NCBI RefSeq assembly: GCF_963678635.1
Contig: NC_087065.1
Coordinates: 74,225,345 to 74,289,344, forward strand
Reading direction: 5' to 3'
DNA from: Symsagittifera roscoffensis
Lineage: Eukaryota > Xenacoelomorpha > Acoela > Convolutidae
Length of the DNA: 64,000 nt
The notes below the pieces were generated by a model that was not told the origin of the DNA, did no database searches, and saw nothing but the letters and a program-made list of their open reading frames with translations. The position numbers and the translations under genes are program-made. Positions 22,640 to 32,398 of the stretch are shown here, piece after piece; position 1 is the first letter of the stretch; the number at the start of each line of letters is the position of its first letter.

Positions 22640-23107
22640 ATGTCATTTAAAAACCTAGGAAATAAACAAACAATCATTTTACACAATTGTGAAATAGATA
22701 ACAAAAAATACGACCTTGTAATCACACCTCATACACAAACAGTTGGATACATTCGCACAAAACGACAAACACTAAAGAGAAAAATAATAACTAAACAAAG
22801 ACAAATAACACGAAAAAGATTTTCAAAAAATCGAAACGCATTTTCAGAATCAGAAACCAACAGTTTAGACGAACTCTACAAATTAAAAGAATCAATAGAT
22901 AAAAATTACCCACAACACGATCAATTATATTTTTCTGACTCAGAAACAACTTCAAATTCATCACAAAGAGGAAAAAGAAGAATAAAAAAACAGTATAAAC
23001 ACAAACCAGTACATTTATACAATTGGAATCAACCAATTCGACACATTAATAATTACATATTAACAGTCATCGAACGGAAAAATGAGTTCAACACACACCC
23101 CAGGTGA
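22640..23107 (+). CDS. ORF1: small basic protein of unknown function, 155 aa
   Basis: Starts MSFKNLGNKQTIILHNCEID and has two strongly basic stretches, residues about 40-72 (KRQTLKRKIITKQRQITRKR) and about 113-122 (RGKRRIKKQYK), split by a Ser/Asp/Glu patch. This composition suggests nucleic-acid binding or nuclear import, as in small regulatory proteins of complex retroviruses, but no homology is recognised. Its end overlaps the gag-pol ATG by 26 nt in another frame (gag-pol is +1 relative to it), which would allow re-initiation or leaky scanning. Only copy B covers it, so conservation cannot be tested here. Confidence 0.55.
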   Translation: MSFKNLGNKQTIILHNCEIDNKKYDLVITPHTQTVGYIRTKRQTLKRKIITKQRQITRKRFSKNRNAFSESETNSLDELYKLKESIDKNYPQHDQLYFSDSETTSNSSQRGKRRIKKQYKHKPVHLYNWNQPIRHINNYILTVIERKNEFNTHPR

Positions 23108-26100
23108 CGAAACTCCAGATGACGATGAAATCTTTCCTTTTATAGTAGATGCAGATACTGATAGAGGACAACACATATTTTGTCAAAATTTACTCGTAAA
23201 CTTATTTGAACCCGGAATCAGTCCATGTAAAACAGAGTTCCCAGATGTAAAAATCAAAAGACAAATCATAGACCACTACTTAAAAGATATATGCAACATA
23301 ACACAACAGTATGGAATCTACTCCATAGAGTTCACTTCCCCAAACCATAATAATAGAACATATACTATACAAACAGACGATCTTGATTTAGAATTTTCAA
23401 AAGTTTTTTCAGAATATATAAAAAGCATCCAATACCATAACTCACAAAGAGCAAACTCCATATTCACCAATGAAGTTTTCGCAATAATATATAGTTATAT
23501 TTCGATATTAGAAAATGAACTCCCACTAACAAATGTCTCACCGACAGAAACATCCAAACATTTGAAAGTACGACATGAAATTACACTACTCTCTAGTTAT
23601 TTAAACATCATTAAAGAAAATTTCACGAAAGACGACGTTTCACAACATACCAAACACGATTTACAAAAAATTTTGGCATGGTTCATAATAGATTATTTCA
23701 CACACAATATTGATTTAATTGCACAAGCAAGAAAAAATTTTCGACCCCAAAATTCGAACGATGATACCGCTATCACAGAACAATCAGATTATGTTTGGGA
23801 CCCCGAATGGTCTCATCCCGCATTTATAAGCTTTCCACAATCAATCTCAAGTCAAGCAATAGGTACAATATCTTACATAAGAGATTATGTAAGAGTAATA
23901 CCATTAACAATTGATGCAACACCATTAAACTATAATACATTTTTACCCGATACACAAAATAATAGTTTAAACTCGACAGTCATACACAACGAAAACCTCA
24001 ATGGAACTAGGAATCTTACTCAACAAGATATCCAGACACCATCACACTTCATAAATGAAGAAATTGTACACACAACAACTACACAACAAAGTATTTCACC
24101 AATACGCCCAAATTTAACAACACCAAGAAATACAAATCCTTCACAAACACAGGTAACCTTACAATCAACCGTTAAACCTTCGGTTGCCCCTAAATATTCA
24201 CATATGGATTACCAAACACACAGACCCATGACAATACCATCAAAAACACGCAAAACATTCACTAGAAACAACTTTGCAGACCATAATTATAATTATACAC
24301 ATCCATCAAAAACAAATTATCAACCACAAAGGAATTTTAATCAATATACAAAACCTCGAAACTGGGATAACCCAACGGCCCAATATAATTCCAAAAATTT
24401 TCAACCAAATCCTCCACAGGATCGCAGTGAAAATTACCCATTTTTTCAACAAAATAAAAATAAAAAACAAACATCTTATCAAATGGATTATTTATCCTCA
24501 GATGATGATTTCTTACAACCAGATATATTTGCACAAAATACTCAAGAATATCGTAGACAAGGAATACAGAAAACACGTACAAATCATAGGAATTTTTCTC
24601 CACAACCGATAGATGCACAACATCAACAACCAATTCAACAACAAAATCCAATTAATACACAATCTTTTCAACCAATTCAACAACAAAATCCAATGACTGC
24701 ACACTCGTATCAACCATCACAAATGCAAAATGAAATACCACTCCCATATTATCTTCAACAACATGAAATAACAAGAAACCAACTTTCAAATTTTTCTCAA
24801 ATGCCAAATGCAGCAGAATCATTACAAATGACAATGAATCCATACCTAATGGGTGGATCATCAATAACATCAAACAAACCTTTAATGGTTTTCACAGGAA
24901 CAGACCCTGAATACTCTGTAGAAGATTATTTAAATGCAGTAACAGCAAATTTGATTTTAAATATAGGACCTGAACCAATTAATACGCCACTACATCAAAA
25001 TTGGATACATCGACGCACAGCGTTAATACAAACAACCTTAGATGGCGCAGCCCAAAAATGGTTTTCAGTACTACCTCTAGAAATAAAATCAAACTGGAAA
25101 AGATTTACACAAGAATTTTCAAAAATGTTTGACTCTGAAAGAAACAAACAACAACAAAGAGTTTTATGTAATGAAATTCGCAGATTACCAAACGAAACCA
25201 TCAAGCAAATAGCAGTACGAATCGAAACACTAGTTCGAAAAGCATATTCACTAAATACACATGACTATAAAAACACAAAGATGACAGAAATCTTAATGAT
25301 GACCTTAACACCACAATTAAGGAAAATAGCAATAAAAAAGAGAGCATCCCATCCTTCTTCAATTCGAGAACCCGATTTAGATTTTCGAAAACTAGTAGAC
25401 AAACTAGAACAAGCAGAAATCACGATGAAACTAGAAGAAACGGAAAATCTAAAATTACAATACGTTAACAGAATTGAAACGACTCCCACTAATATTAATA
25501 ATATACAGGAATCAGAAACAGACCTCGTTGAAAAAATCACTGAAATACTCAATATTTACGAAAAGAACCCGAACTTTAAAGGCAAACCATCTTTCAAAAA
25601 ATGGTGTAATTATTGCCGACGATACGGACATAGTATTTCCGAATGTAGACAAAAACAGCAAGATAGTCAAAATAAACCTCAAAAATACAAAGAACCAAAT
25701 AAATCATTCTATCAATACATGAAAAAAGATCAAAATCTACCAAACAAAACAGTTCACAGCAACAACAGTTCAGGAAAACCACTCCCGAACAATACAAATT
25801 ATACAAGAAATCAATCCCCATATAACTCAAGTTATAGAGGAAGATCACCAGAACGAAGAAACACGTATAATTCATCACAAAATCACTACAATAGACCAAA
25901 TAGTAGAAATAACTACTCCAGATCAAATTCAAATACACAACGATTTGTTTCTAGATCTAATTCCCAATCAAGAAATAACTACTATCCAAACAATCAATCA
26001 CGAAATTCATCGTACAATAGGAATAGAAACTACTCCTATAATCGAAATAGAAGTTATTCAAACAACCGAAACCAGAATTACCCGAACAATCGATCAAGGA

Positions 26101-29100
26101 ATAACTCATATAATAGATCGAACTATAACAGACCAAACAATAATTACCAAAACAGATCGCGAAATAATTCACAAAATCGACACCCAAGTTATAATAATCG
26201 TTATAGAAATTATTCCCAATCACCACACCGGAATAATAATAACTATAATAATTCTAATAATCGCCACAGAAGTAGTACACCTAAACATCAAAGGCAAATC
26301 AATCAAGTACAATCTAACCCAGAAACAACATCAGACCCTCCAGGTATTGATGACACAGTAACTGATGCGTTACAACTCAATCAAATAAACTGTACATCAT
26401 CAGATTCAGAAAGTGATACTGAAAACACTCTTGCTATCAATATGATAAAAGTCGAAAATGACTATGAATCTGTCATATATGAACAACCCTTTCCATCACA
26501 TATATATGAAAATCAATCAGAATTTCTTCAAAATTATTACACTACACCCATAAATTCCACACCAACGACGCAAGAAACAAACGAGATTAACACTACAAAT
26601 CAAACCAATAAAAATACCAAAACAAAATGCTTGAATACAAACCACATTTATCAAAATATACAAAAAGAACAACCCAAAGAAAAAATTTGGACAATACCAT
26701 TTCTCTTAGAAAGCCCAAGAAATAAAGAATTTCAACCACCAGACCTTGAAATAGATTTTTTAATTGATTCAGGAGCAGAATCAAACATAATAAACATTCC
26801 CACATGGAATGAAATAAAAACTTTACATCCAAAGCTAACACCTCTCGAAACCTCCAGTAAGTTAGCAACAGCACAAGGATCAACATTGATAAACTACGGA
26901 AAAATCCAATTATTTCTCCTCCCTACCAGAACAATGGAGCAAAGTAAAATTCTAAACAAGCCATTTAAACAAATATTCCATATCACTGATATTAAATATA
27001 ATATCATTGGAATACCATTTATTTCAAAGTATATACCAACAATTAACATCCTAAATAGTAAAATATTAATCAAAGATAAATATACAAAAACAAAAGAAAC
27101 ATCCTTAACATTTTTTCAAAGATTAAATAAACAACCACCATTTTTTTCAAAATTTTATTCGATATTTAACCAACAAAGAAAACACCTGAAACCACTATCA
27201 GGAAACATCTATAATTTTTCAATCAAACAAGTTCACCAATATGATAAAGAACAAAATAAACAAAAATTTTATATGTCAGATTTTGAATTCAAACCTATTC
27301 ATAAATTTTTCAAAATCACAATCTCTTCAATAAAATATTTGAAAAATTCGAATTCAGATATTATTTCCTTACATGTTTATAACAACACACCTTACCAAGT
27401 AACATTACCTTCAGGACTTTTAGGATATTGTGAAACTAACGCTACAATATCACCAATACACGAAAAAGCCTATCGCGTAAATAATATACTCCAATTACTA
27501 GATATTTGCCAATCTACAATTCTTAATGAAGAATTATCTATAAATAATATAATAAGTAACGAAAACAGAAATACGGATTATTTCACAAAAACTCCATATT
27601 TCAAACCTACATTCAACATAAGTAACTATACAGAGGACCAACAAAAATTTTTAACAATGTTTAATTTCCAACATTCACAAATAACACAAGACGAATTCGA
27701 AAAATTAGCCAAACAGCTAATTAAATATTCATCAGTCTATGCAACATCAAAATTCGATGTTGGCAAAATCAGTTCATCACTACATCTCCCATTAAAACCA
27801 GACGCAGTTTTCAAAAAACAGAGAGCAAGTAAAGTACCAATTCACTTACATGATAAAGTAAACAGATTACTCGATATTTTAGAACAATACAACATTATAT
27901 CACCGGTTAATAAAGAAGAACAACCAAAAGGCAACACATTCATCAACCCCGTTATCATTCTAGCTAAAGGAGAATCATTAAAAATCGTTCTCGACGCTAG
28001 ATACCTCAATTCACTCATAGATGAATCAAAATGTAATTGGCCCATTGAACCAATACAAGTTATTTTAACAAAAATAAACGGCAAATACTTTACAACCGCC
28101 GATATGAATAGTGCATACAATCAAATGCCACTAGATGAACAATCACGACGTTTAACACAATTTGTTATCGGAAACCAACAATATGAATTTAACCGCTTAT
28201 TCTATGGAATATCCATAGGACCAGCAGCATTTTCAGCTTTTATGAGCAAAATTTTTAGACCACTAATACTCAAGAAAAACGCAATCACCTATCTAGACGA
28301 TGTTTTTATGCAATCACAAACAAAAGACGAAATGTTCAACGTTTTAGAAAAATATCACCAAATACTTCAGAACGAAAATCTGAAGGCCGCCCCCGATAAA
28401 TCACACTTCTTTTTGACAAGAGTTAAATTCTTAGGACATAACATAGAAAGAAAAACAATCACTCCACTGAAATCACGCATTGACGCTATTCAAAAACTTC
28501 AACCACCAACAAATAAAAAGAAAATCCAAGAATTTCTTGGAATGTTAAACTTTTTAAGTAAATATGTTTATAAAATGCAATTATATCTACGACCATTTTA
28601 TAACATCCTTAGACAACAAAATAATTTTGAATGGAACACAGAACATCAAACACGATTTGAAGAAATAAAGAAACTTTTAACTGAACAAATTTCAAACACA
28701 ATTCCAGACTCAAATCAACCATTTTATGCAATGTGCGATGCTTCGAACTTTGGCATCGGTGCAGCACTATTACAATCACATAATGGTACAAATAAAATGA
28801 ACCTCATATCAGCAAATTCTCGATTATTCACTCAAGCAGAGCTACGACTCTCAACTCTAATGAGAGAATGTACAGCCATAATATATACACTGACAGAATA
28901 TGAATTTCTGATACTTGGATCAAAGCATCCAACAGTTTTATTTACAGACCACAAACCTATCATTTTTCTTTTCACACAGAAATCTAACCCAAACCACCGA
29001 GTTTACAGATTTCAACTAATTCTAATGAAATTTCCAAACTTACATATAGTTTGGACTGCAGGAAAAAATCTTGCATTACCAGACACCTTAAGTCGAAATA

Positions 29101-30725
29101 CACCACCTGAATTACTTACACGAAAAACAACAGTTGAAATACCCAAAAATATAAAATTCTACCTTGCAGAAAACGAAACATCACCTCGATTAGAATGCAA
29201 ATATGCAGTTAAAACTGATATTGAACAATCACAAATAAATAATTTACAACATTTCCCACTTTATTTAGATTGTCAAAATAATCATTATGAAGTTGATTTA
29301 CTTGGAACATCAACCTTCAAACCAATCCCATATTCTCAATGGATAAAAAGTAACACCCAACAAAAACGAACAAAACAACACCCGCCTAAAAAAGACCATT
29401 TTCCACTAATTGAAAAAGAAGATTTAACTGATAAAATAAATTTATCAGGACCACAAACAAATGATTCAAAATACACAATAAATCAAGTTTTTGACCTCCA
29501 TGACCCACTTGATACAATACCCTTATCTAAATTAGAAATCGAAAACATTTTCCTCCCCCCAACAGAAACAATTACAATTTCAACACTGAAACAATATCAA
29601 AACCTTGACCCAGTAATTCGACAACTGAAATCATGGCACAAATATAAAACTAAACCTATCAAAGCAGATTCAACCATTCTAGGAAACAAAACACTCCTCC
29701 GATACTTTCGCAAATTTAACAACACAACAATTAACGAAAATACAGACCTTTTAGAGTATAACCTAAATGAGTCTACAGTTCCATGTCTCCCTTTAAGTAT
29801 GATTCTTATAGCTTTTAATATTTCACATACACAAAATATTAAAGGACACTCTGGATCAGAAAAAACATATTCAAATTTTATACAAAATTTTTACTTCCCA
29901 AATGCACCAATTTGGATAAAAGTACTATGCAATGATTGTATAGTATGTCAACTAAATAAACCTTACCCAAATCAAAAACAAATAGCACAGAAACAAGATT
30001 TTAAAGGACAAAGTTTGTACTTTAATCACCGTATCTCATTTGATACTAAAGGACCAATTTCACCCTCATCAGAAGGAAACTCCTACATTATGGTAATTGT
30101 TGACGCATTTACACATTATGTAGCACTTAACCCAGTACCACATTGTAATGCTTATTACGCATATACAACACTCTATGAACACTGGATAGCAAAATTTGGA
30201 CTACCAGAAATTTTAGTCACAGACAATGGTACAGAATTTATAAATAATGAAATAATAACACTATGTCATTTATACAACATTAAACACAAACCACGTACAT
30301 CTCATGCACCTTGGACAAACGGCTTAGTCGAAGGTATGAACCGTTCACTACAAGAATATCTTAGATGTATCATCAACGGAAATGATACAAAATATACCGA
30401 ATGGTCAGCAGATGTAAAATTATTTCCCTTAGCATATAATTCACAAATCACGACAACTTTAGGAATGTCACCATACGAAATGGTTTTTAACCAAAAGCCA
30501 CGCAAACCAATAATGTTTACAGCAAATTCCCATAAAAACGCACAAGGTTATTGTCAACCAAATAAAGATTCAATTTGTTATAACCTCCCATTACATACGC
30601 ACGATGAAGATCATTTTCATCACCCAAAAATTCTTAAACTAGCCTCCGGTACACACACCGAATGGATTTTAAATAGAGATAAGAAACACAATGAAATTTA
30701 CCAAAAAATAACGAAAAAGTTATAA
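23082..30725 (+). CDS. gag-pol: Gag-Pol polyprotein, Ty3/gypsy type, single frame, premature C-terminal stop
   Basis: 2547 codons without a gag/pol shift. Domains seen: a long Gln/Asn/Pro-rich N-terminal part; Ty3-type capsid about 600-790 (DGAAQKWFSVLP); zinc knuckle CX2CX4HX4C at 842-855; an Asn/Arg/Ser/Tyr-rich stretch about 880-1067; aspartic protease DSGA at 1229-1232; reverse transcriptase about 1583-1800 with YLDD at 1737-1740; RNase H from about 1880 (Asp1886 in MCDAS) to 2005; integrase zinc site (His2249, His2256, Cys2286, Cys2289) and core Asp2321, Asp2381, Glu2417, exactly DX35E. All catalytic residues are present. A TAA at 30723-30725 stands where copy A has a Leu codon; the same frame continues open to 31304 with the GPY/F-type tail. 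A fused frame means Gag and Pol would be made in equal amounts unless processed or spliced. Confidence 0.96.
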   Translation: MSSTHTPGDETPDDDEIFPFIVDADTDRGQHIFCQNLLVNLFEPGISPCKTEFPDVKIKRQIIDHYLKDICNITQQYGIYSIEFTSPNHNNRTYTIQTDDLDLEFSKVFSEYIKSIQYHNSQRANSIFTNEVFAIIYSYISILENELPLTNVSPTETSKHLKVRHEITLLSSYLNIIKENFTKDDVSQHTKHDLQKILAWFIIDYFTHNIDLIAQARKNFRPQNSNDDTAITEQSDYVWDPEWSHPAFISFPQSISSQAIGTISYIRDYVRVIPLTIDATPLNYNTFLPDTQNNSLNSTVIHNENLNGTRNLTQQDIQTPSHFINEEIVHTTTTQQSISPIRPNLTTPRNTNPSQTQVTLQSTVKPSVAPKYSHMDYQTHRPMTIPSKTRKTFTRNNFADHNYNYTHPSKTNYQPQRNFNQYTKPRNWDNPTAQYNSKNFQPNPPQDRSENYPFFQQNKNKKQTSYQMDYLSSDDDFLQPDIFAQNTQEYRRQGIQKTRTNHRNFSPQPIDAQHQQPIQQQNPINTQSFQPIQQQNPMTAHSYQPSQMQNEIPLPYYLQQHEITRNQLSNFSQMPNAAESLQMTMNPYLMGGSSITSNKPLMVFTGTDPEYSVEDYLNAVTANLILNIGPEPINTPLHQNWIHRRTALIQTTLDGAAQKWFSVLPLEIKSNWKRFTQEFSKMFDSERNKQQQRVLCNEIRRLPNETIKQIAVRIETLVRKAYSLNTHDYKNTKMTEILMMTLTPQLRKIAIKKRASHPSSIREPDLDFRKLVDKLEQAEITMKLEETENLKLQYVNRIETTPTNINNIQESETDLVEKITEILNIYEKNPNFKGKPSFKKWCNYCRRYGHSISECRQKQQDSQNKPQKYKEPNKSFYQYMKKDQNLPNKTVHSNNSSGKPLPNNTNYTRNQSPYNSSYRGRSPERRNTYNSSQNHYNRPNSRNNYSRSNSNTQRFVSRSNSQSRNNYYPNNQSRNSSYNRNRNYSYNRNRSYSNNRNQNYPNNRSRNNSYNRSNYNRPNNNYQNRSRNNSQNRHPSYNNRYRNYSQSPHRNNNNYNNSNNRHRSSTPKHQRQINQVQSNPETTSDPPGIDDTVTDALQLNQINCTSSDSESDTENTLAINMIKVENDYESVIYEQPFPSHIYENQSEFLQNYYTTPINSTPTTQETNEINTTNQTNKNTKTKCLNTNHIYQNIQKEQPKEKIWTIPFLLESPRNKEFQPPDLEIDFLIDSGAESNIINIPTWNEIKTLHPKLTPLETSSKLATAQGSTLINYGKIQLFLLPTRTMEQSKILNKPFKQIFHITDIKYNIIGIPFISKYIPTINILNSKILIKDKYTKTKETSLTFFQRLNKQPPFFSKFYSIFNQQRKHLKPLSGNIYNFSIKQVHQYDKEQNKQKFYMSDFEFKPIHKFFKITISSIKYLKNSNSDIISLHVYNNTPYQVTLPSGLLGYCETNATISPIHEKAYRVNNILQLLDICQSTILNEELSINNIISNENRNTDYFTKTPYFKPTFNISNYTEDQQKFLTMFNFQHSQITQDEFEKLAKQLIKYSSVYATSKFDVGKISSSLHLPLKPDAVFKKQRASKVPIHLHDKVNRLLDILEQYNIISPVNKEEQPKGNTFINPVIILAKGESLKIVLDARYLNSLIDESKCNWPIEPIQVILTKINGKYFTTADMNSAYNQMPLDEQSRRLTQFVIGNQQYEFNRLFYGISIGPAAFSAFMSKIFRPLILKKNAITYLDDVFMQSQTKDEMFNVLEKYHQILQNENLKAAPDKSHFFLTRVKFLGHNIERKTITPLKSRIDAIQKLQPPTNKKKIQEFLGMLNFLSKYVYKMQLYLRPFYNILRQQNNFEWNTEHQTRFEEIKKLLTEQISNTIPDSNQPFYAMCDASNFGIGAALLQSHNGTNKMNLISANSRLFTQAELRLSTLMRECTAIIYTLTEYEFLILGSKHPTVLFTDHKPIIFLFTQKSNPNHRVYRFQLILMKFPNLHIVWTAGKNLALPDTLSRNTPPELLTRKTTVEIPKNIKFYLAENETSPRLECKYAVKTDIEQSQINNLQHFPLYLDCQNNHYEVDLLGTSTFKPIPYSQWIKSNTQQKRTKQHPPKKDHFPLIEKEDLTDKINLSGPQTNDSKYTINQVFDLHDPLDTIPLSKLEIENIFLPPTETITISTLKQYQNLDPVIRQLKSWHKYKTKPIKADSTILGNKTLLRYFRKFNNTTINENTDLLEYNLNESTVPCLPLSMILIAFNISHTQNIKGHSGSEKTYSNFIQNFYFPNAPIWIKVLCNDCIVCQLNKPYPNQKQIAQKQDFKGQSLYFNHRISFDTKGPISPSSEGNSYIMVIVDAFTHYVALNPVPHCNAYYAYTTLYEHWIAKFGLPEILVTDNGTEFINNEIITLCHLYNIKHKPRTSHAPWTNGLVEGMNRSLQEYLRCIINGNDTKYTEWSADVKLFPLAYNSQITTTLGMSPYEMVFNQKPRKPIMFTANSHKNAQGYCQPNKDSICYNLPLHTHDEDHFHHPKILKLASGTHTEWILNRDKKHNEIYQKITKKL

Positions 30726-31304
30726 CAAAGACAAAACATAAATGAACAAATCAATTCACGTTTTACACCAGCTTCCGATTTAAAAATTGGAACATTTGTT
30801 TTAATACCTAATTTTAATACTCAAAAAGGAATTTCTAAAAAATTACAACCCCTCCGAAAAGGACCCTACCAAATAATTGCAAAACCCACTGATGTCACAT
30901 ATAAAATTACCGACTCAAACAAAAAAGAAATCGTTCAACATCGAAACAACCTATTACCTTATTACCCAAAAGAATACGCACTCCGCGAATTAACTCAATT
31001 ATATTCTTTCACAGGATTAAAAATCATTCAAAATGAACCACATCTGAAAAACACAGAACAAAATGATAACCCCACCGAAAATCAAAACACAAAACCAACC
31101 GCAACCAAAATCAATACACAAAACCATAAAGAATCTCCAAAACAAAGAAAAAATAGAAAAATGACCAAACAAATAATACCCCAAGAAGAAATAGACAAAT
31201 CAGAACATAGAAAAACAACAAGACTCCGAAATCAACCACGTAAAAACTACAAAATGTTCATCCCTCAATCTAAAATATTAAAGAAAGTAGAATTTAAAAA
31301 GTAA
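30726..31304 (+). pseudogene. Integrase C-terminal GPY/F-type tail of copy B, behind a stop codon
   Basis: In frame with gag-pol and open for 192 codons to the TAA at 31302-31304. It holds IGTFVLIPNFN and PLRKGPYQI, the GPY/F module that follows the integrase core in many Ty3/gypsy elements, then LLPYYPKEYALREL and a Lys/Asn/Gln-rich tail. Copy A has this part fused to the core. It has no start of its own; a readthrough at TAA-CAA would be needed for expression. Confidence 0.85.
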
Positions 31305-31904
31305 TTTTAAGATTTTATACTTCACAATCTTGAAACCTCCGTAACATTTTTCATTTCATTTTATCAAAATAACATGCTCACAAGTACGCAATAATTCTAG
31401 TTCAAAATAGACCAATAGGATTCATCCAATCCGCCACTTTCTCTAACTCAAACTAAGATCAATTAGACGAATAATCTAGAACTCCAGGCACATCTCTAAC
31501 TATAACTTTACAACCTCCAGGTCAAAAATAAGCAAACCACTCCAACTTGACAGCTAAAATAAATATCACCATAATACCGTACCCCTCCCTTATCTAATAA
31601 CCCAAAGATCAACAATATTTCCCCAACTCAGACCACGAATACCCCCAAAACAAATTTGATAACTTAGCCTAAAGTAACAAAATGAAGATTTTAATTAGCC
31701 TAAAGTATAAAAATCTCACCATACCCCGGATCATTTGACAAACAAAAATAAAGAAAAAGACGACCTCCCAGTCACCATGAAAATTGCCCCCAACAATTTT
31801 TTACAAAACTCAACCCACTTGTCAAAAAACTAATAAATAATTCGACCACACTAGAAAATCGGCTCAAACAGCAAAAAATATTCGACCAAGAGATCATTTC
31901 TTAA
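31305..31904 (+). other. Pol to small-ORF spacer of copy B
   Basis: No coding frame. Conserved with 2269-2862, including two copies of TAGCCTAAAGTA (near 31673 and 31699) and the phrase CCTCCAGGTCAAAAATAAGCAAACCACTCC-like block. Candidate site for splice acceptors or RNA elements. Confidence 0.5.
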
Positions 31905-32135
31905 ATGCTTTTCTCTCAAACAGTTGCTCAAATACTTATAAATGTTAAACATTTTTTTTCAATACTTGAAGCCTTTATAATATTTCTTTTTGATATACTT
32001 GAATCTTTTCTAATAATCTTAATCATTTTTTGTAACATTTTTTTAATTTTCTACACTATACTCGAACTATTCCTCCAACTTTCCAAAACCCTTGAATATA
32101 TCCACAGGTACGATTTTCACAACTTGTCTAAATGA
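31905..32135 (+). CDS. Small hydrophobic ORF a (copy B), 76 aa
   Basis: Highly hydrophobic from about residue 17 to 58 (FIIFLFDILESFLIILIIF), with a short polar tail. Counterpart of 2863-3078, from which it differs mainly by conservative changes. Its TGA overlaps the ATG of ORF b as ATGA (32132-32135), a start/stop overlap suited to termination-reinitiation. Likely a small membrane protein of the element; no family recognised. Confidence 0.55.
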   Translation: MLFSQTVAQILINVKHFFSILEAFIIFLFDILESFLIILIIFCNIFLIFYTILELFLQLSKTLEYIHRYDFHNLSK

Positions 32136-32398
32136 TACGAACAATTTTCAGTAGAACTGATATTTTTTTATTGTTTGTAATTTTCATAACATTTTTATCA
32201 TCCCTCATTTTGACCATATGTAAATGTATAAAGAAAGCAATCATCACATTTGCCCTAGCAACAATTTTTCTAATTATTTTTTGGAAGAAAATTATAATAA
32301 ACATAAACCTTCCCACTAAAGTAACAATTCAAAAATCCATCAAAAATTGCTACCCAACAGTCACAGAATCAGTCTTCACCGACATCATCCCAAGATAA
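32132..32398 (+). CDS. Small hydrophobic ORF b (copy B), 88 aa
   Basis: MIRTIFSRTDIFLLFVIFIT begins a first hydrophobic segment; KCIKKA separates it from a second. The last 30 residues are polar and have no counterpart in copy A, where the frame ends sooner. The 3' end overlaps the methionine-free ORFm frame (32325-32398) and lies in the frame from which a +1 shift would enter ORFm. Predicted two-pass membrane protein; function unknown. Confidence 0.5.
   Translation: MIRTIFSRTDIFLLFVIFITFLSSLILTICKCIKKAIITFALATIFLIIFWKKIIININLPTKVTIQKSIKNCYPTVTESVFTDIIPR

Noticed and set aside
25945-26361. 138-codon plus-strand frame inside gag
   Set aside because: Ile/Thr-rich shadow of the low-complexity N/R/S/Y region of Gag in another frame; real frame has the zinc knuckle and continues unbroken.
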